64,000 nt of DNA. Origin: Puniceicoccaceae bacterium Marseille-Q1082. Its GTDB lineage: Bacteria; Verrucomicrobiota; Verrucomicrobiia; Opitutales; Intestinicryptomonadaceae. The stretch's first letter is position 1, and the number at the start of each line of letters is the position of its first letter. The position numbers and the translations under genes are program-made. Positions 26,458 to 35,782 of this stretch are shown here, in pieces. The stretch is taken from positions 609,010 through 673,009 of the forward strand of contig CAJGBI010000001.1 of assembly GCA_904424815.1 (NCBI GenBank), read 5' to 3'. The notes below the pieces were generated by a model. It had not been told where the DNA came from. It did not search any database and saw only the letters and a program-made list of their open reading frames with translations.

Positions 26458-28611
26458 ATGCAGGGGTTCGACTTCAAAAAGCGCATTTGCGGGTTAAGCT
26501 CCGACGGCGGCGGCAGCGTCGCGGTGTACGTCGATTCCAACGGGCGCAGGGAGCGCGTTTGCGCGCCGTTCGAGCCGTTTGTGTGGACGTCCTCCCGCGC
26601 GGCGCGCACGCCGTTCGAGTCGGGGCGCGAGCGGTTGAATGGGCCGGATTTCGCCGTTTTGGACGCCCTCGTCAAATTCCCCGACGACGCGGCGGCGAAC
26701 GCCTTCTTGAAGGCGCGCGACAAATCTCTGCCGCTCGAAAAGCTCGGGTGCGCCGAAAACCTTTTTCTGGCGCGCAATTCGCTGCGCATGTTCGAGGGCA
26801 TGGCTTTCGGCGAGATCCGCATTGCGGAGCTTTCGGTTTCCGTCTCGGATTCGCCCGAGACTTTCGGCAAAATCTACGCTGCCGCCCTCGCGGGCGCGGG
26901 AGGGTTCAAAATCCTGCGCGCGCGGGATTTTTCCGACGCCGCGGAGAGGGAGCTCTTGGCGGCGCTCAATTCGGAAATCGCCGCGCGCGACCCCGACATA
27001 ATCGTCGGGCACGAAATTTTCCGCAGGGATCTCGCCGCCGTCGCCGCGCGCGCCAAAAAGCTCAAAATCCCGCTTTCGTGGGGCAGGGGCGGGGAGGCGG
27101 CGACTTTCAGAAAGAGCAGGCTGAAGCTCGCGGAGCGCTCTTTCGGGTACGTCAGGTGCGACATTCCCGGCAGAACCGTGGCGGACACGTCGCTCATGGC
27201 GCAAATATACGACGTGAGCGTGCGCGATATGGCTTCGTATTCCCTCAAAGACTGCGCCGCCCACTTCGGAATCGACCCGTCCGCCGAGCGCGCGCCTTTC
27301 CGCCTCGGCGGAGAGCTCGGCGCGTTTTTGAACGACTCTGAAAAATTTGAATCCGCCGCGCGCAGAAAATTGGAGGATTGCGCCAGGCTCGCCGACAGGC
27401 TGCTGCCCTCGTATGTGGCGCAGGTCGGCAACTTCCCGATGACTCTTCAAGAGTGCCTTTTGCGCGGCAGCGGCGCCAAGGTAGAAAACCTCTTTCTGGA
27501 AAAATACCTCGCTTCGTCCGCCGCGCTTCCGCTGCCGGCGCGCAGCAAGTATTTCGAGGGGGCGCTTTCGGAGAGCTTCGCCCTGGGCATATTCAAAAAC
27601 GTATTGCACTACGACGTTGCGTCGCTGTACCCGAGCATTATGCTGCTGCTCGGCAGGTGCCCGAAAAACGACTACCTTAACGTCTTCGTGTCCGAATTGC
27701 GCAGGCTGCGCGAGTACCGCCTGAAATACAAGGCGCTCGCGAAGTCCGAGCGCGACCCGGCCCTCGCGAGGGAGTACGACGCGCGCCAGATAAGCTTCAA
27801 AATCCTCATAAACTCCTTTTACGGATACCTCGGGCTCGACAACGCCACGTTCGGCGACATCGCGCTCGCCGAAGAGGTCACGCGCAGGGGCAGGGAACTT
27901 TTGGAAAAGATAATCGGCGCGTTTTCCGCGGTCGAGGGCTGCAAGGTTCTCGAGGCGGACACCGACGGCATATACGTTCAGAGCGTGGAGTATTTTGAAA
28001 ATCCCGACGGCCTTCTTTCGAAAGTCCTGCACGTTATGCCCGAGGGCATAGACCTCGAATTCGACGGGGCGTTCGACGCCATGCTATGCTACAAGGCAAA
28101 AAACTACGCCCTGCTGCAAGGCGGCAAGATAATATTGAAAGGCTCCGCCTTCAAAAACCGCGCCACCGAGCCCCTGTTGAGGTCGCTTACGGCAGAGATG
28201 GCGAAGGCGAAGCTGCTCGGCGACTCCGCCGGCCTCGGCGGGATTGTCGAGGACGCGCGCCGGTCGGTGCTCTCCGGAGCCGCCGACATAGACTCGCTTT
28301 CGAGGAGCGAATACATAAACAAGCCCGTCGCCCAGTATCTTGAAGAAGTCCAAAACGGCGGAATGCGCCGCGCGCCGATGGAGGCCGCCGCAATGCTTGC
28401 GCCGCGCCCGGAGGTCGGCGACAGAATATCGTACTATATCGCCCGCGGCGACGGAAAACGCGCGCCCGACTGGAAGAACGCGCGCCCGACCGCGCTGTAC
28501 GACGCCGAAAAATTTCCGTACGACGCCGGCTACTACGCGCGCAAAATCGACGACTGGCGCAGGAGGTTTTCCGACCTCATATCGGACGAAAAACAGGCGG
28601 AGCTGTTTTAG
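26458..28611 (+). CDS. family-B DNA polymerase
   Basis: 717 residues. The polymerase motifs are intact: motif A HYDVASLYPSIM near residue 386, motif B KILINSFYGYLG near 448 and motif C EADTDGIYV near 501. The N-terminal half has the 3'-5' exonuclease fold but with altered motifs: FGEIRI where DxE is expected, GHEIFRRDL for GHNxxxFD, and RRKLEDCARLADRL for YxxxD. This suggests reduced or lost proofreading. Bacterial family-B enzymes (Pol II) act in damage tolerance; here no dinB, lexA or phage gene adjoins. The length is a little below E. coli Pol II (783). Confidence 0.9.
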   Translation: MQGFDFKKRICGLSSDGGGSVAVYVDSNGRRERVCAPFEPFVWTSSRAARTPFESGRERLNGPDFAVLDALVKFPDDAAANAFLKARDKSLPLEKLGCAENLFLARNSLRMFEGMAFGEIRIAELSVSVSDSPETFGKIYAAALAGAGGFKILRARDFSDAAERELLAALNSEIAARDPDIIVGHEIFRRDLAAVAARAKKLKIPLSWGRGGEAATFRKSRLKLAERSFGYVRCDIPGRTVADTSLMAQIYDVSVRDMASYSLKDCAAHFGIDPSAERAPFRLGGELGAFLNDSEKFESAARRKLEDCARLADRLLPSYVAQVGNFPMTLQECLLRGSGAKVENLFLEKYLASSAALPLPARSKYFEGALSESFALGIFKNVLHYDVASLYPSIMLLLGRCPKNDYLNVFVSELRRLREYRLKYKALAKSERDPALAREYDARQISFKILINSFYGYLGLDNATFGDIALAEEVTRRGRELLEKIIGAFSAVEGCKVLEADTDGIYVQSVEYFENPDGLLSKVLHVMPEGIDLEFDGAFDAMLCYKAKNYALLQGGKIILKGSAFKNRATEPLLRSLTAEMAKAKLLGDSAGLGGIVEDARRSVLSGAADIDSLSRSEYINKPVAQYLEEVQNGGMRRAPMEAAAMLAPRPEVGDRISYYIARGDGKRAPDWKNARPTALYDAEKFPYDAGYYARKIDDWRRRFSDLISDEKQAELF

Positions 28612-28665
28612 CGCGCCTTCTAAAAAACTTGATTCCGCCGGGCGCTTTTGCGACAATCGCGCGCG

Positions 28666-29970
28666 ATGAAAATTTTGGAATACAAGAGAGCCGGTTTTTG
28701 GCGCGATCTCGCCGGCGCATGCCGTTCCGACGCCGCCGGCGCCAAAGTCTCCGCCGCCGTTGAGTCCGTAATATCCAAAGTTCGCGAGTCGGGCGACGCC
28801 GCGCTCGAAGAGCTGACTTTGAAGTTCGACGGGGCGCGGGTGCCCGCGCGGAAAATGCGCGTCTCGCCCGCAGAGATAAAGAGCGCGCTCGCCGCAGTGG
28901 GCTCGCCCGACAAGAAGGCCATACGCGAGGCGGTCGCATGCGTCAAAGCGTACCACGCGCACACTTTCCCGAAAAACTGGCGCGCTAAAAATCCGCACGG
29001 TGCCGTCATAGGCGAAAACTTTTATCCCATAGGCCGCGTCGGGCTCTACGTTCCGGGCGGGCACGCGCCCCTCGTCTCCACCGTCGTCATGACGGCAACT
29101 CTTGCAAAGCTCGCAAAATGCCCCGAGATCTGCGTATGCACGCCTCCGGCTCCGGACGGAACCCTCAACCCTCACATACTTGCGGCGCTTTCCATCGTCG
29201 GGATTTCCGAAATCTACAAAATAGGGGGTGCGCAGGCGATAGCGGCGATGGCCCTGGGGACAAAGACCGTCAAGCCCGTGGACAAGCTCTTCGGCCCGGG
29301 CAACGCCTACGTCGTCGAGGCGAAGCGCCAACTCTTCGGAACGGTGGGCGTAGATCTCCTGCCCGGGCCGAGCGAAATTCTGGTGCTGGCCGACTCTTCC
29401 GCAAATCCGCGGTTTGTAGCCTCCGACATGCTCTCGCAGGCTGAGCACGGCAGCGGCAGGGAAAAGATATTCCTCGTCACCACCTCCAAAAAGCTCGTGG
29501 AGGACGTGCGCGGGCTCCTGCCCGAAATGGCTTCCAGTCTCTCGCGCTCCGACGCGCTTATGAGAATCATAGCGGACGGGTGCGTCGTCGCGCTCGTGCC
29601 GAACCTCGATGCCGCCTGCGAAATCGCGAATTTTGTCGCGCCCGAACACATGGAGCTGATGGTTTCCTCTCCCGAAAAGCTCGCCCCGAAGATACGGACT
29701 GCCGGCGCGATTCTCGCCGGAGACTATACCCCGACCGTTCTCGGCGACTTCACCGCCGGCCCGAGCCACACTCTGCCGACGGGGCGCACGGGCAGGTTCT
29801 CGGGCGGATTGCAGCTGATAGACTTTATGCGCCGCAGCTCTTTTGTGAAATACGGCAAAAAATCCGCCGCGCGCGCCGCCGGTGTCGTCGGGGCGTTCGC
29901 CGCGATGGAGAGGCTCGACGCGCACGGCTCGAGCCTCATTCAGAGGCTTTGGCAAAATGGCGGCCGCTGA
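28666..29970 (+). CDS. hisD: histidinol dehydrogenase
   Basis: Oxidises L-histidinol to L-histidine in two NAD-dependent steps, the end of the histidine pathway. In 434 residues the marks are GRVGLYVPGGHAPLVSTVVM, IYKIGGAQAIAAMALGT, DKLFGPGNAYV, the zinc-site MLSQAEHGSG and the late DFTAGPSHTLPTGR. I chose the ATG at 28666, which gives MKILEYKRAGFW. No other his genes are here. The stop overlaps the start of the histidine kinase gene by 14 bases. Confidence 0.95.
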   Translation: MKILEYKRAGFWRDLAGACRSDAAGAKVSAAVESVISKVRESGDAALEELTLKFDGARVPARKMRVSPAEIKSALAAVGSPDKKAIREAVACVKAYHAHTFPKNWRAKNPHGAVIGENFYPIGRVGLYVPGGHAPLVSTVVMTATLAKLAKCPEICVCTPPAPDGTLNPHILAALSIVGISEIYKIGGAQAIAAMALGTKTVKPVDKLFGPGNAYVVEAKRQLFGTVGVDLLPGPSEILVLADSSANPRFVASDMLSQAEHGSGREKIFLVTTSKKLVEDVRGLLPEMASSLSRSDALMRIIADGCVVALVPNLDAACEIANFVAPEHMELMVSSPEKLAPKIRTAGAILAGDYTPTVLGDFTAGPSHTLPTGRTGRFSGGLQLIDFMRRSSFVKYGKKSAARAAGVVGAFAAMERLDAHGSSLIQRLWQNGGR

Positions 29971-31084
29971 CGGAGATTCCATCGCGAACCTCCTGCGCAA
30001 AAACAAGAGGCTTTCGCGCGAGCTTTCGCGCATGGAGACGGTTTTCAACGCCATACGCTCGGCGATTGTCGTCTGCGACTGCGCGGGGGAGATAATTTTT
30101 GCAAACTCCTACGCGGGGGATCTGCTCGGAATCGGGGCGGCGGACGTGTCGATTTTCAAGCTTCTCCCCGGAATGGACGCGGCGGTTTCAGACGCCGCGC
30201 GCGGCTCTTACGCTCTGCGCGAATTCGAGATTTCCTATCCCGAAAGAAAAATGCTTAGCGCGCAAATCATACCCTTCGACTTCGGCGACGGGGGGACTTT
30301 CGCGCTGATTCTAAACGACGTCACGCGCGAAAAGCTCTCAACCGAGGAGAGGATAGAGAGCGAAAAGCTGTCGTCGCTTTTGAATCTCGCCTCCGGCGTG
30401 GCGCACGAGATAGGCAACCCGCTAAATTCGATCAATATCCACTTGCAGCTCGCGATGCGCCGCCTCAAAAAGCTCGCGGAGAAGCTGCCCGGCGACGGGT
30501 TCGTCGAAGGCGTGAGGGAGTCTGTCGAAATCTGCTCGTCGGAAGTGTCGCGGCTCGACTCCATAATAGAAAATTTTTTGAAAGCTCTCCGCCCGATGCG
30601 CCCCGACATGGCGGACTGCGACCCGATAAAGCCGCTCGCCGAAACCCTCAAAACGCTCGACGCGGAGCTGGAAAATCTCGGCGTATCGGTCGCGGTGAAT
30701 GTGGATGCCCCGCTGCCGACGGTGTACGCCGACGCAAACCTGTTGAAGCAGCTTTACTTTAACATTCTCCACAACGCGATGGAGGCGATGGACGCCGGCG
30801 GCGACATCACTGTGCGCGCACTCGCCGACGACGATTTTGTGAAAATCTCCTTTGCCGACACGGGTTGCGGAATAGACGAAGATGGAATGTCAAAGCTTTT
30901 CCAGCCCTACTACACCACGAAAACTGACGGACACGGCTTGGGAATGACGATAATCCAAGCGATAGTCAGGGCGCATGGCGGAAAGATAGACGTGGAAAGC
31001 GGTCCGGACAGGGGGACGACCGTAACCGTAAGTTTCCCCAGGGCTCACCGCAGGATCCGCACCCTCCGCCAAAACGCGCCATAG
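29957..31084 (+). CDS. sensor histidine kinase with PAS domain (NtrB-like)
   Basis: 375 residues, no membrane segment, so a cytoplasmic sensor. A PAS domain covers about 20-130 (VFNAIRSAIVVCDCAGEIIF and the FILNDVT-type end). The dimerisation box is SGVAHEIGNPLNSINIHLQL with the phospho-His. The ATPase domain has NILHNAMEAMDAGG (N box), FADTGCGIDEDGMSKLFQPY (G1 and F box) and GHGLGMTIIQAIVRAHGG (G2). No response regulator adjoins. The gene starts inside hisD and ends at the repeat island, so a partner regulator may have been lost or lies elsewhere. Confidence 0.92.
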   Translation: MAAADGDSIANLLRKNKRLSRELSRMETVFNAIRSAIVVCDCAGEIIFANSYAGDLLGIGAADVSIFKLLPGMDAAVSDAARGSYALREFEISYPERKMLSAQIIPFDFGDGGTFALILNDVTREKLSTEERIESEKLSSLLNLASGVAHEIGNPLNSINIHLQLAMRRLKKLAEKLPGDGFVEGVRESVEICSSEVSRLDSIIENFLKALRPMRPDMADCDPIKPLAETLKTLDAELENLGVSVAVNVDAPLPTVYADANLLKQLYFNILHNAMEAMDAGGDITVRALADDDFVKISFADTGCGIDEDGMSKLFQPYYTTKTDGHGLGMTIIQAIVRAHGGKIDVESGPDRGTTVTVSFPRAHRRIRTLRQNAP

Positions 31085-31141
31085 CGCCGCTGATACTCCG
31101 CTTTGCGCCGCCGCGCGACCGGACATATACGCCGCTGTATA

Positions 31142-31440
31142 ATGCCCGCCCGCGCCGCGGCGCAAATGCCCGTCTGAGCGGCGCTCCGGCGCGTTTTGGC
31201 TTTGCGCTTGGGTGTGTTTTTGTTTTTTTCCTAACCCGAGATGTGGGCGAACCTCCCGTAAAAAGCCCGCCCGCGCCGCGGCGCAAATGCCCGTCTGAGC
31301 GGCACTCCGGCGCGTTTTGGCTTTGCGCTTGGGGGTGTTTTTGTTTTTCCCTAACCCAAGATGTGGGCGAATCTCCCGTAAAAATGCCCGCCCGCGCGGC
31401 GGCGCAAATGCTCGTCTGAGCGGCACTCCGGCGCGTTTTG
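31142..31440. repeat. 121-bp tandem repeat, two and a half copies
   Basis: The phrase GCCCGCCCGCG begins at 31144, 31265 and 31386, two exact 121-bp steps. Each unit contains CGCAAATGCYCGTCTGAGCG, a GCGCGTTTTGG core, then a T-rich stretch and a CTAACCC.AGATGTGGGCGA tail. Copy 3 keeps only the first half and then diverges into CTACCCCAATATGG. The unit length is not divisible by three, so the frames on the minus strand that look like repeated proteins shift register from copy to copy and are not real. Confidence 0.92.
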
Positions 31441-31531
31441 GATGGGCGGGATTTGTTTTCTTTCCCTTTTCTACCCCAATATGGAAAATGAAATTTCTGC
31501 GGGAGATTTCTTAACCCTTCAAGCTCGGGCG

Positions 31532-31796
31532 GGCGCAAGGTGCGCCTGTCGTAGAAGGGGCTGACGCCCCTTACGAAGATTGGCTCCGCCAATGCTTTCA
31601 TCCTTCCCCGTTCCCCACAAAAAAACGACCTCCCATGGGAGGTTCGTTAATACTTCCGGAGTTCGTTCCACAAAACCCCAGCTTCCCCGATTTGGCGCAA
31701 TGAAAACGAAAGCTTATTTTATCCGAAGCGCAGCGAGGCTATAAAATAAGGCTTTCGGGAAGGATAAAATGCGATAGCATTTTACCCCGCAGGGGT
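31532..31796. repeat. chain of perfect short hairpins
   Basis: Successive inverted repeats with 2-4 base loops lie here: GGCGCA-AGG-TGCGCC (31532), AAGGGGC-TGAC-GCCCCTT (31555), ATTGGC-TCC-GCCAAT (31579), ACCTCCC-AT-GGGAGGT (31628), TAAAATGC-GATA-GCATTTTA (31765) and ACCCC-GCA-GGGGT (31784). A longer stem joins CTTATTTTAT (31713-31722) to ATAAAATAAG (31741-31750). No coding frame fits. The density is well above what neighbouring intergenic DNA shows. Confidence 0.85.
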
Positions 31797-31810
31797 GAGA
31801 ACAGCGCGGA

Positions 31811-31942
31811 TTGCGCCCAGCGCAACCAAGCGAGCGAATCCATTTTGGATGCGGGGCAAGGGCGGGCGGCAGGGCCGCCGGCCATTGAAGGGGCTGGCGC
31901 CCCTTACGCCCATTGCTTTGCAATAGGGCTATCCCCACTATT
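31811..31942. repeat. dispersed repeat module shared with 51.8 kb (inverted)
   Basis: Reading the minus strand here matches 51771-51925 on the plus strand: GTGGGGATAGCCCTATTGCA, GGGCGTAAGGGGCGCCAGCC, a variable purine/GC hairpin, then CATCCAAAATGGATTCGCT and a GCTTGGTTGCGCTG tail. The two hairpins AAGGGGCTGGCGCCCCTT and ATTGC-TTT-GCAAT sit side by side as in the 31555-31593 pair. The copies are in opposite orientation, about 20 kb apart. A second shared block, 31655-31702, matches 51721-51768 inverted. Confidence 0.85.
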
Positions 31943-32010
31943 CCCTGAATACTCCCTCGCGTGGCGTATTAAACATGCGCGAGCGGTCTTAAAGGCTTTC
32001 TTAACGCAGC
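31943..32010 (-). repeat. truncated copy of the 5.6-kb hairpin element
   Basis: On the minus strand this reads GCTGCGTTAAGAAAGCC, then AAGACCGCTCGCGCATGT and TTAATACGCCACGCG, matching the element cores at 5621-5650 and 51655-51685. The left arm is present but the complementary right arm is missing and replaced by the start of the shared module. It ends 20 bases from the fabG stop. Confidence 0.8.
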
Positions 32011-32029
32011 CCCGCGCCAAAATCATTCG

Positions 32030-32776
32030 TCAAATCACGAGGCCGCCGTTTACGGAGATTACCTGGCCGGTTATGTATGAGGCCTCCTCCGACGCCAAAA
32101 ACGCGCAGACCCTCGCTATGTCCGCCGGCTTTCCAAAGGTTTTGAGCGGAATCGCAGCCTTAGCCGCCTCCACGATGTTTCCCGGCAGTTTTGCCGTCAT
32201 GTCCGTTTCTATGAAGCCCGGGGCCACCGCGTTCGCCGTTATGTTGCGCGCGGCAAGCTCCCTCGCCAGCGTCTTTGTAAAGCCTATTATGCCCGCTTTC
32301 GCCGCCGAGTAGTTCGCCTGTCCCGCATTCCCCGCTATTCCGGAGACGGACGTTATGTTGATGATTCTTCCCCATCTCTTGCCCATCATGGCCCTCACGA
32401 GGTTGCGGGAAAGGTAGAAGCACGACGAGAGGTTTGTGGAGATCACGTCGTTCCACTCTTCGTCGGTCATGCGCATCAGGAGGTTGTCGCGCGTTATGCC
32501 GGCGTTGTTTACGAGGATGTCCACGGCGCCGTATTTTTTGAGGATTTCGGCGCATTTTTCTTTTGTTTGGGCGGCGTCGGAGACGTCGAATGCGAAGCTT
32601 TCGGCCTTCCCTCCGGCTTTGCGTATCTCCTCCGCGGCCGCCCCGCACGAGGATTCGTTGCGGCTCACGCATATTACGGCGCAACCCGCCTGCGCGAGCT
32701 CCAGCGCGATTTCCCTGCCTATGCCCCTGCCGGCGCCGCTCACGAGCGCCGTCTTGTCTGCGTATGTGAGTTTCAT
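32030..32776 (-). CDS. fabG: 3-oxoacyl-ACP reductase FabG-type
   Basis: 248 residues, short-chain dehydrogenase that reduces 3-oxoacyl-ACP with NADPH in fatty-acid synthesis. The cofactor loop is SGAGRGIGREIA at residues 14-25, NNAG follows at about 90, the catalytic Ser is in ITSVSGIAGNAGQ and the YxxxK motif is YSAAKAG. The C-terminus MTGQ-like region reads YITGQVISVNGGLVI, the FabG ending. No other fab gene adjoins, so the FabG call over other SDR functions rests on overall similarity. Divergent from the sdh operon with a 186-base gap. Confidence 0.88.
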   Translation of the reverse strand: MKLTYADKTALVSGAGRGIGREIALELAQAGCAVICVSRNESSCGAAAEEIRKAGGKAESFAFDVSDAAQTKEKCAEILKKYGAVDILVNNAGITRDNLLMRMTDEEWNDVISTNLSSCFYLSRNLVRAMMGKRWGRIINITSVSGIAGNAGQANYSAAKAGIIGFTKTLARELAARNITANAVAPGFIETDMTAKLPGNIVEAAKAAIPLKTFGKPADIARVCAFLASEEASYITGQVISVNGGLVI

Positions 32777-32962
32777 GGTTTGGGATATTGCACGCAGGGG
32801 GGGAGGATTGGAAGCTTTTTGTGCGGAAAAATCCGGCGGGCGGGCGCTGCGGGGCGCCCGCTTTCGGGGCGTTTAGGGCAAAAATTGTGTTGAAAAGCCC
32901 GCGCCGATATGCCTTATTAAAAGCTTCATTTTCCAAACAGAAAACAATACGAACGCACAATC

Positions 32963-33814
32963 ATGGTAAACATAAAGAAATCGGTTCTGTCGTCAGTGCT
33001 CAAAAAGTTTCTGATGGCTATAACGGGCTTCGTGTTGGCCTCGTTCCTCCTGATACACATGCTGGGCAACCTGCAGACGTTCGAGGGCGGGCCGCACGCG
33101 ATTAACGCATACGCGCACACGCTCCAGACGCTGCCGTGGGAAGTTCTCTGGGGATTCAGGCTGACGCTGCTCGCGTGCTTTGTGGTTCACTTCCTCACGG
33201 CCTACATGCTCGTTGTTGAAAACAACAGGTCGCGCCCGCAGCAGTACGCCGTAAAGAAGTCGCTTTCTTCGTCGCTGGCGGCCCGCACCATGATATATTC
33301 CGGCACCGTCGTGATAGCGTTCGCGGTTCTGCACATTCTCCACTTTACGGTTCTCAATCTCAACCCCGACTTCAAGATTCTCGAATGGGTCGCCACGGGC
33401 GGGATCTACGAGGGCAAAACCCTCCACGACGTTTACGCGATGCTCATAATGGGATTCTCCAATCCGTGGGTGGCGCTCGGCTATGTATTCGCCATGATTG
33501 TGATAGCCTTCCACCTCTCGCACGGCGTTTCGAGCATGTTCCAGTCGGTGGGCCTGCGCAACGAGGCTTGGAGGTACCGCCTCAACGCGATCGCCGTCGC
33601 ATACTGCGTCGTCATAGCCGCGGGTTTTTCGCTCAACCCGCTCGCCGTGTTGGTCTCCAAGTATACGGACTGCGAAATACTGCCCGTAAAATGCGTCCTC
33701 AAACAGATTGAGGCCCAGAAAGCCGCGGGCGCCGGCAAGATATTCGTCGATTACGGCTTCCTCTCCGGCAAAGCCGCAAAATGCGCCGCCGCAAAACCCG
33801 AAGCCAAGAAATAA
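32963..33814 (+). CDS. sdhC: succinate dehydrogenase/fumarate reductase cytochrome b subunit
   Basis: 283 residues with five main hydrophobic helices, the type-B di-haem anchor of a single-subunit membrane domain as in Bacillus and Bacteroides. His ligands are visible in [37 protein letters not shown] and [16 protein letters not shown]. The sequence begins [14 protein letters not shown]-like, a hallmark. The C-terminal 40 residues are hydrophilic and Lys/Ala-rich. It heads a three-gene operon with the flavoprotein and iron-sulfur subunits (17- and 22-base gaps). Confidence 0.94.
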   Translation: MVNIKKSVLSSVLKKFLMAITGFVLASFLLIHMLGNLQTFEGGPHAINAYAHTLQTLPWEVLWGFRLTLLACFVVHFLTAYMLVVENNRSRPQQYAVKKSLSSSLAARTMIYSGTVVIAFAVLHILHFTVLNLNPDFKILEWVATGGIYEGKTLHDVYAMLIMGFSNPWVALGYVFAMIVIAFHLSHGVSSMFQSVGLRNEAWRYRLNAIAVAYCVVIAAGFSLNPLAVLVSKYTDCEILPVKCVLKQIEAQKAAGAGKIFVDYGFLSGKAAKCAAAKPEAKK

Positions 33815-33831
33815 AGCAGGAAAGGAAAATC

Positions 33832-35760
33832 ATGAATTTGGATTCTAAAATTCCGGAAGGGCCGATAGCCCAGAAGTGGTCCAACTTTAAGGCGCACGCC
33901 AAGCTCGTCAACCCCTCGAACCGCCGCAAGTACAGCGTGATAGTTGTCGGCAGCGGGCTGGCGGGCGCGTCTGCGGCGGCGAGCCTGGCGGAGCAGGGGT
34001 ACAACATCCAGTGCTTTTGCTACCAGGACAGCCCCCGCCGCGCGCACTCCATCGCCGCCCAGGGCGGCATCAACGCCGCCAAAAATTACCAGAACGACGG
34101 CGACAGCGTTTACCGCCTCTTTTACGACACCGTAAAAGGCGGCGACTTCCGCTCGCGCGAGGCGAACGTCTACCGCCTTGCGGAAGTGAGCGGCAACATT
34201 ATCGACCAGTGCGTGGCGCAGGGGGTCCCCTTCGCCCGCGAGTACGGCGGGCTGCTCGCCAACCGCTCGTTCGGCGGCGCGCAGGTCAGCCGCACTTTCT
34301 ACGCGCGCGGGCAGACGGGCCAGCAGCTCCTGCTCGGCGCGTATTCCGCGCTTGAAAAGCAGATCGGCCTCAAAAAGGTGAAGATGTACCCGCGCCGCGA
34401 AATGCTCGACCTCGTCCTTGTGGACGGGCACGCCAAGGGCATCATCGTCCGCAACCTCGTCACCGGCGAGATCGAGCGGTATTCCGCCGACGCGGTTCTG
34501 CTGTGCACGGGCGGCTACGGCAACGTGTTCTACCTTTCCACAAACGCGCAGGGCTGCAGCGTGACGGCGGCGTTCAAGTGCTACAAGCGCGGCGCCGGCT
34601 TCGCAAACCCCTGCTTCACGCAGATCCACCCGACATGCATTCCCCAGCACGGCGACCAGCAGAGCAAGCTGACCCTCATGAGCGAGTCTCTGCGCAACGA
34701 CGGCCGCGTATGGGTTCCCAAGAAGGCGGAGGACTGCACCAAGAACCCCAACGACATACCCGAAGAGGATCGCGACTATTACCTCGAAAGGAAATATCCG
34801 AGCTTCGGCAATCTCGCCCCGCGCGACATATCCTCGCGCGCGGCGAAGGAGGCGTGCGACGACGGACGCGGGGTGGGCCCCGTTGTCAACGGTTCCCGCA
34901 GGGGCGTGTACCTTGATTTCGCCGACGCCATAAAGCGCGACGGCCTGCACACTATCGAGGAAAAGTACGGCAACCTCTTTGAAATGTACGAGAGGATTAC
35001 CGGCGAAAACGCCTACAAGGTTCCGATGCGCATATATCCGGCGTCGCACTACACGATGGGCGGATTGTGGGTTGACTACACCCTCCAAAGCACGATCCCC
35101 GGCCTCTTCGTGCTCGGCGAAGCCAACTTCTCCGACCACGGCGCCAACCGCTTGGGCGCTTCCGCGCTCATGCAGGGCCTGGCGGACGGGTATTTCGTCA
35201 TTCCCTACACGCTCCCCAACTATCTCGCACAGGAGGGCGCCAAGAAAATCTCCACCGACCGTCCGGAATTCGCCGAGGCCGAAGGCGAGGTCAAGGCGCG
35301 CATCAAGAAGCTTCTGGGCGTCAAGGGCGACAAGAGCCCCCGCCACTTCCACTTGGAGCTCGGCAAGGTCATGTGGGAGCTCTGCGGCATGGCGCGCTCG
35401 GAGGAGAGCCTCAAAAAGGCGCTCGAAAAGATTCCCCAGATACGCGAGGACTTCTGGAAGAACGTGCGCGTCGTCGGCGACGAGCACACTATCAACGCCG
35501 AGCTCGAAAGGGCCGGAAGGGTCGCCGACTTCCTCGAATTCGCCGAGGTCATGGTTCGCGACGCCCTCGAGCGCAAGGAAAGCTGCGGCGCGCACTTCCG
35601 CGTCGAGTACCAGACGGAAGACGGCGAGGCCAAGCGCAACGACGCCGAGTACTCCTACGCTTTCGTGTGGGAATACGCCGGCGAGGGCAAGCCGCCGATT
35701 CTCCACAAAGAGCCTATAACGCACGAGGAAGTCGCTCCCGTCGTGCGCTCCTATAAATAA
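33832..35760 (+). CDS. sdhA: succinate dehydrogenase/fumarate reductase flavoprotein subunit
   Basis: 642 residues, covalently FAD-bound subunit oxidising succinate (or reducing fumarate). An AGGAAAGG site precedes the ATG at 33832; the open frame upstream is the tail of sdhC in another frame. Marks are [19 protein letters not shown] (FAD Rossmann), [20 protein letters not shown] (covalent His), [24 protein letters not shown] and [20 protein letters not shown]. The length and the [12 protein letters not shown] block match the type-B enzyme rather than the 588-residue proteobacterial SdhA. Confidence 0.96.
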   Translation: MNLDSKIPEGPIAQKWSNFKAHAKLVNPSNRRKYSVIVVGSGLAGASAAASLAEQGYNIQCFCYQDSPRRAHSIAAQGGINAAKNYQNDGDSVYRLFYDTVKGGDFRSREANVYRLAEVSGNIIDQCVAQGVPFAREYGGLLANRSFGGAQVSRTFYARGQTGQQLLLGAYSALEKQIGLKKVKMYPRREMLDLVLVDGHAKGIIVRNLVTGEIERYSADAVLLCTGGYGNVFYLSTNAQGCSVTAAFKCYKRGAGFANPCFTQIHPTCIPQHGDQQSKLTLMSESLRNDGRVWVPKKAEDCTKNPNDIPEEDRDYYLERKYPSFGNLAPRDISSRAAKEACDDGRGVGPVVNGSRRGVYLDFADAIKRDGLHTIEEKYGNLFEMYERITGENAYKVPMRIYPASHYTMGGLWVDYTLQSTIPGLFVLGEANFSDHGANRLGASALMQGLADGYFVIPYTLPNYLAQEGAKKISTDRPEFAEAEGEVKARIKKLLGVKGDKSPRHFHLELGKVMWELCGMARSEESLKKALEKIPQIREDFWKNVRVVGDEHTINAELERAGRVADFLEFAEVMVRDALERKESCGAHFRVEYQTEDGEAKRNDAEYSYAFVWEYAGEGKPPILHKEPITHEEVAPVVRSYK

Positions 35761-35782
35761 ACCGCAAATTTGGGAAATTCAG

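Noticed and set aside
28084-30054. long minus-strand frame opposite the polymerase, hisD and kinase genes
   Set aside because: Antisense to three well-supported genes, with Arg/Gly/Val-rich shadow composition and no motifs.
30890-31601. minus-strand genes encoding repeated Arg-rich proteins
   Set aside because: They are frames read through the 121-bp tandem repeat; because 121 is not a multiple of three the register changes in each copy, and nothing resembles a protein family.
33751-35724. long minus-strand frame opposite sdhA
   Set aside because: Antisense shadow of a GC-rich gene with complete SdhA motifs; no independent support.
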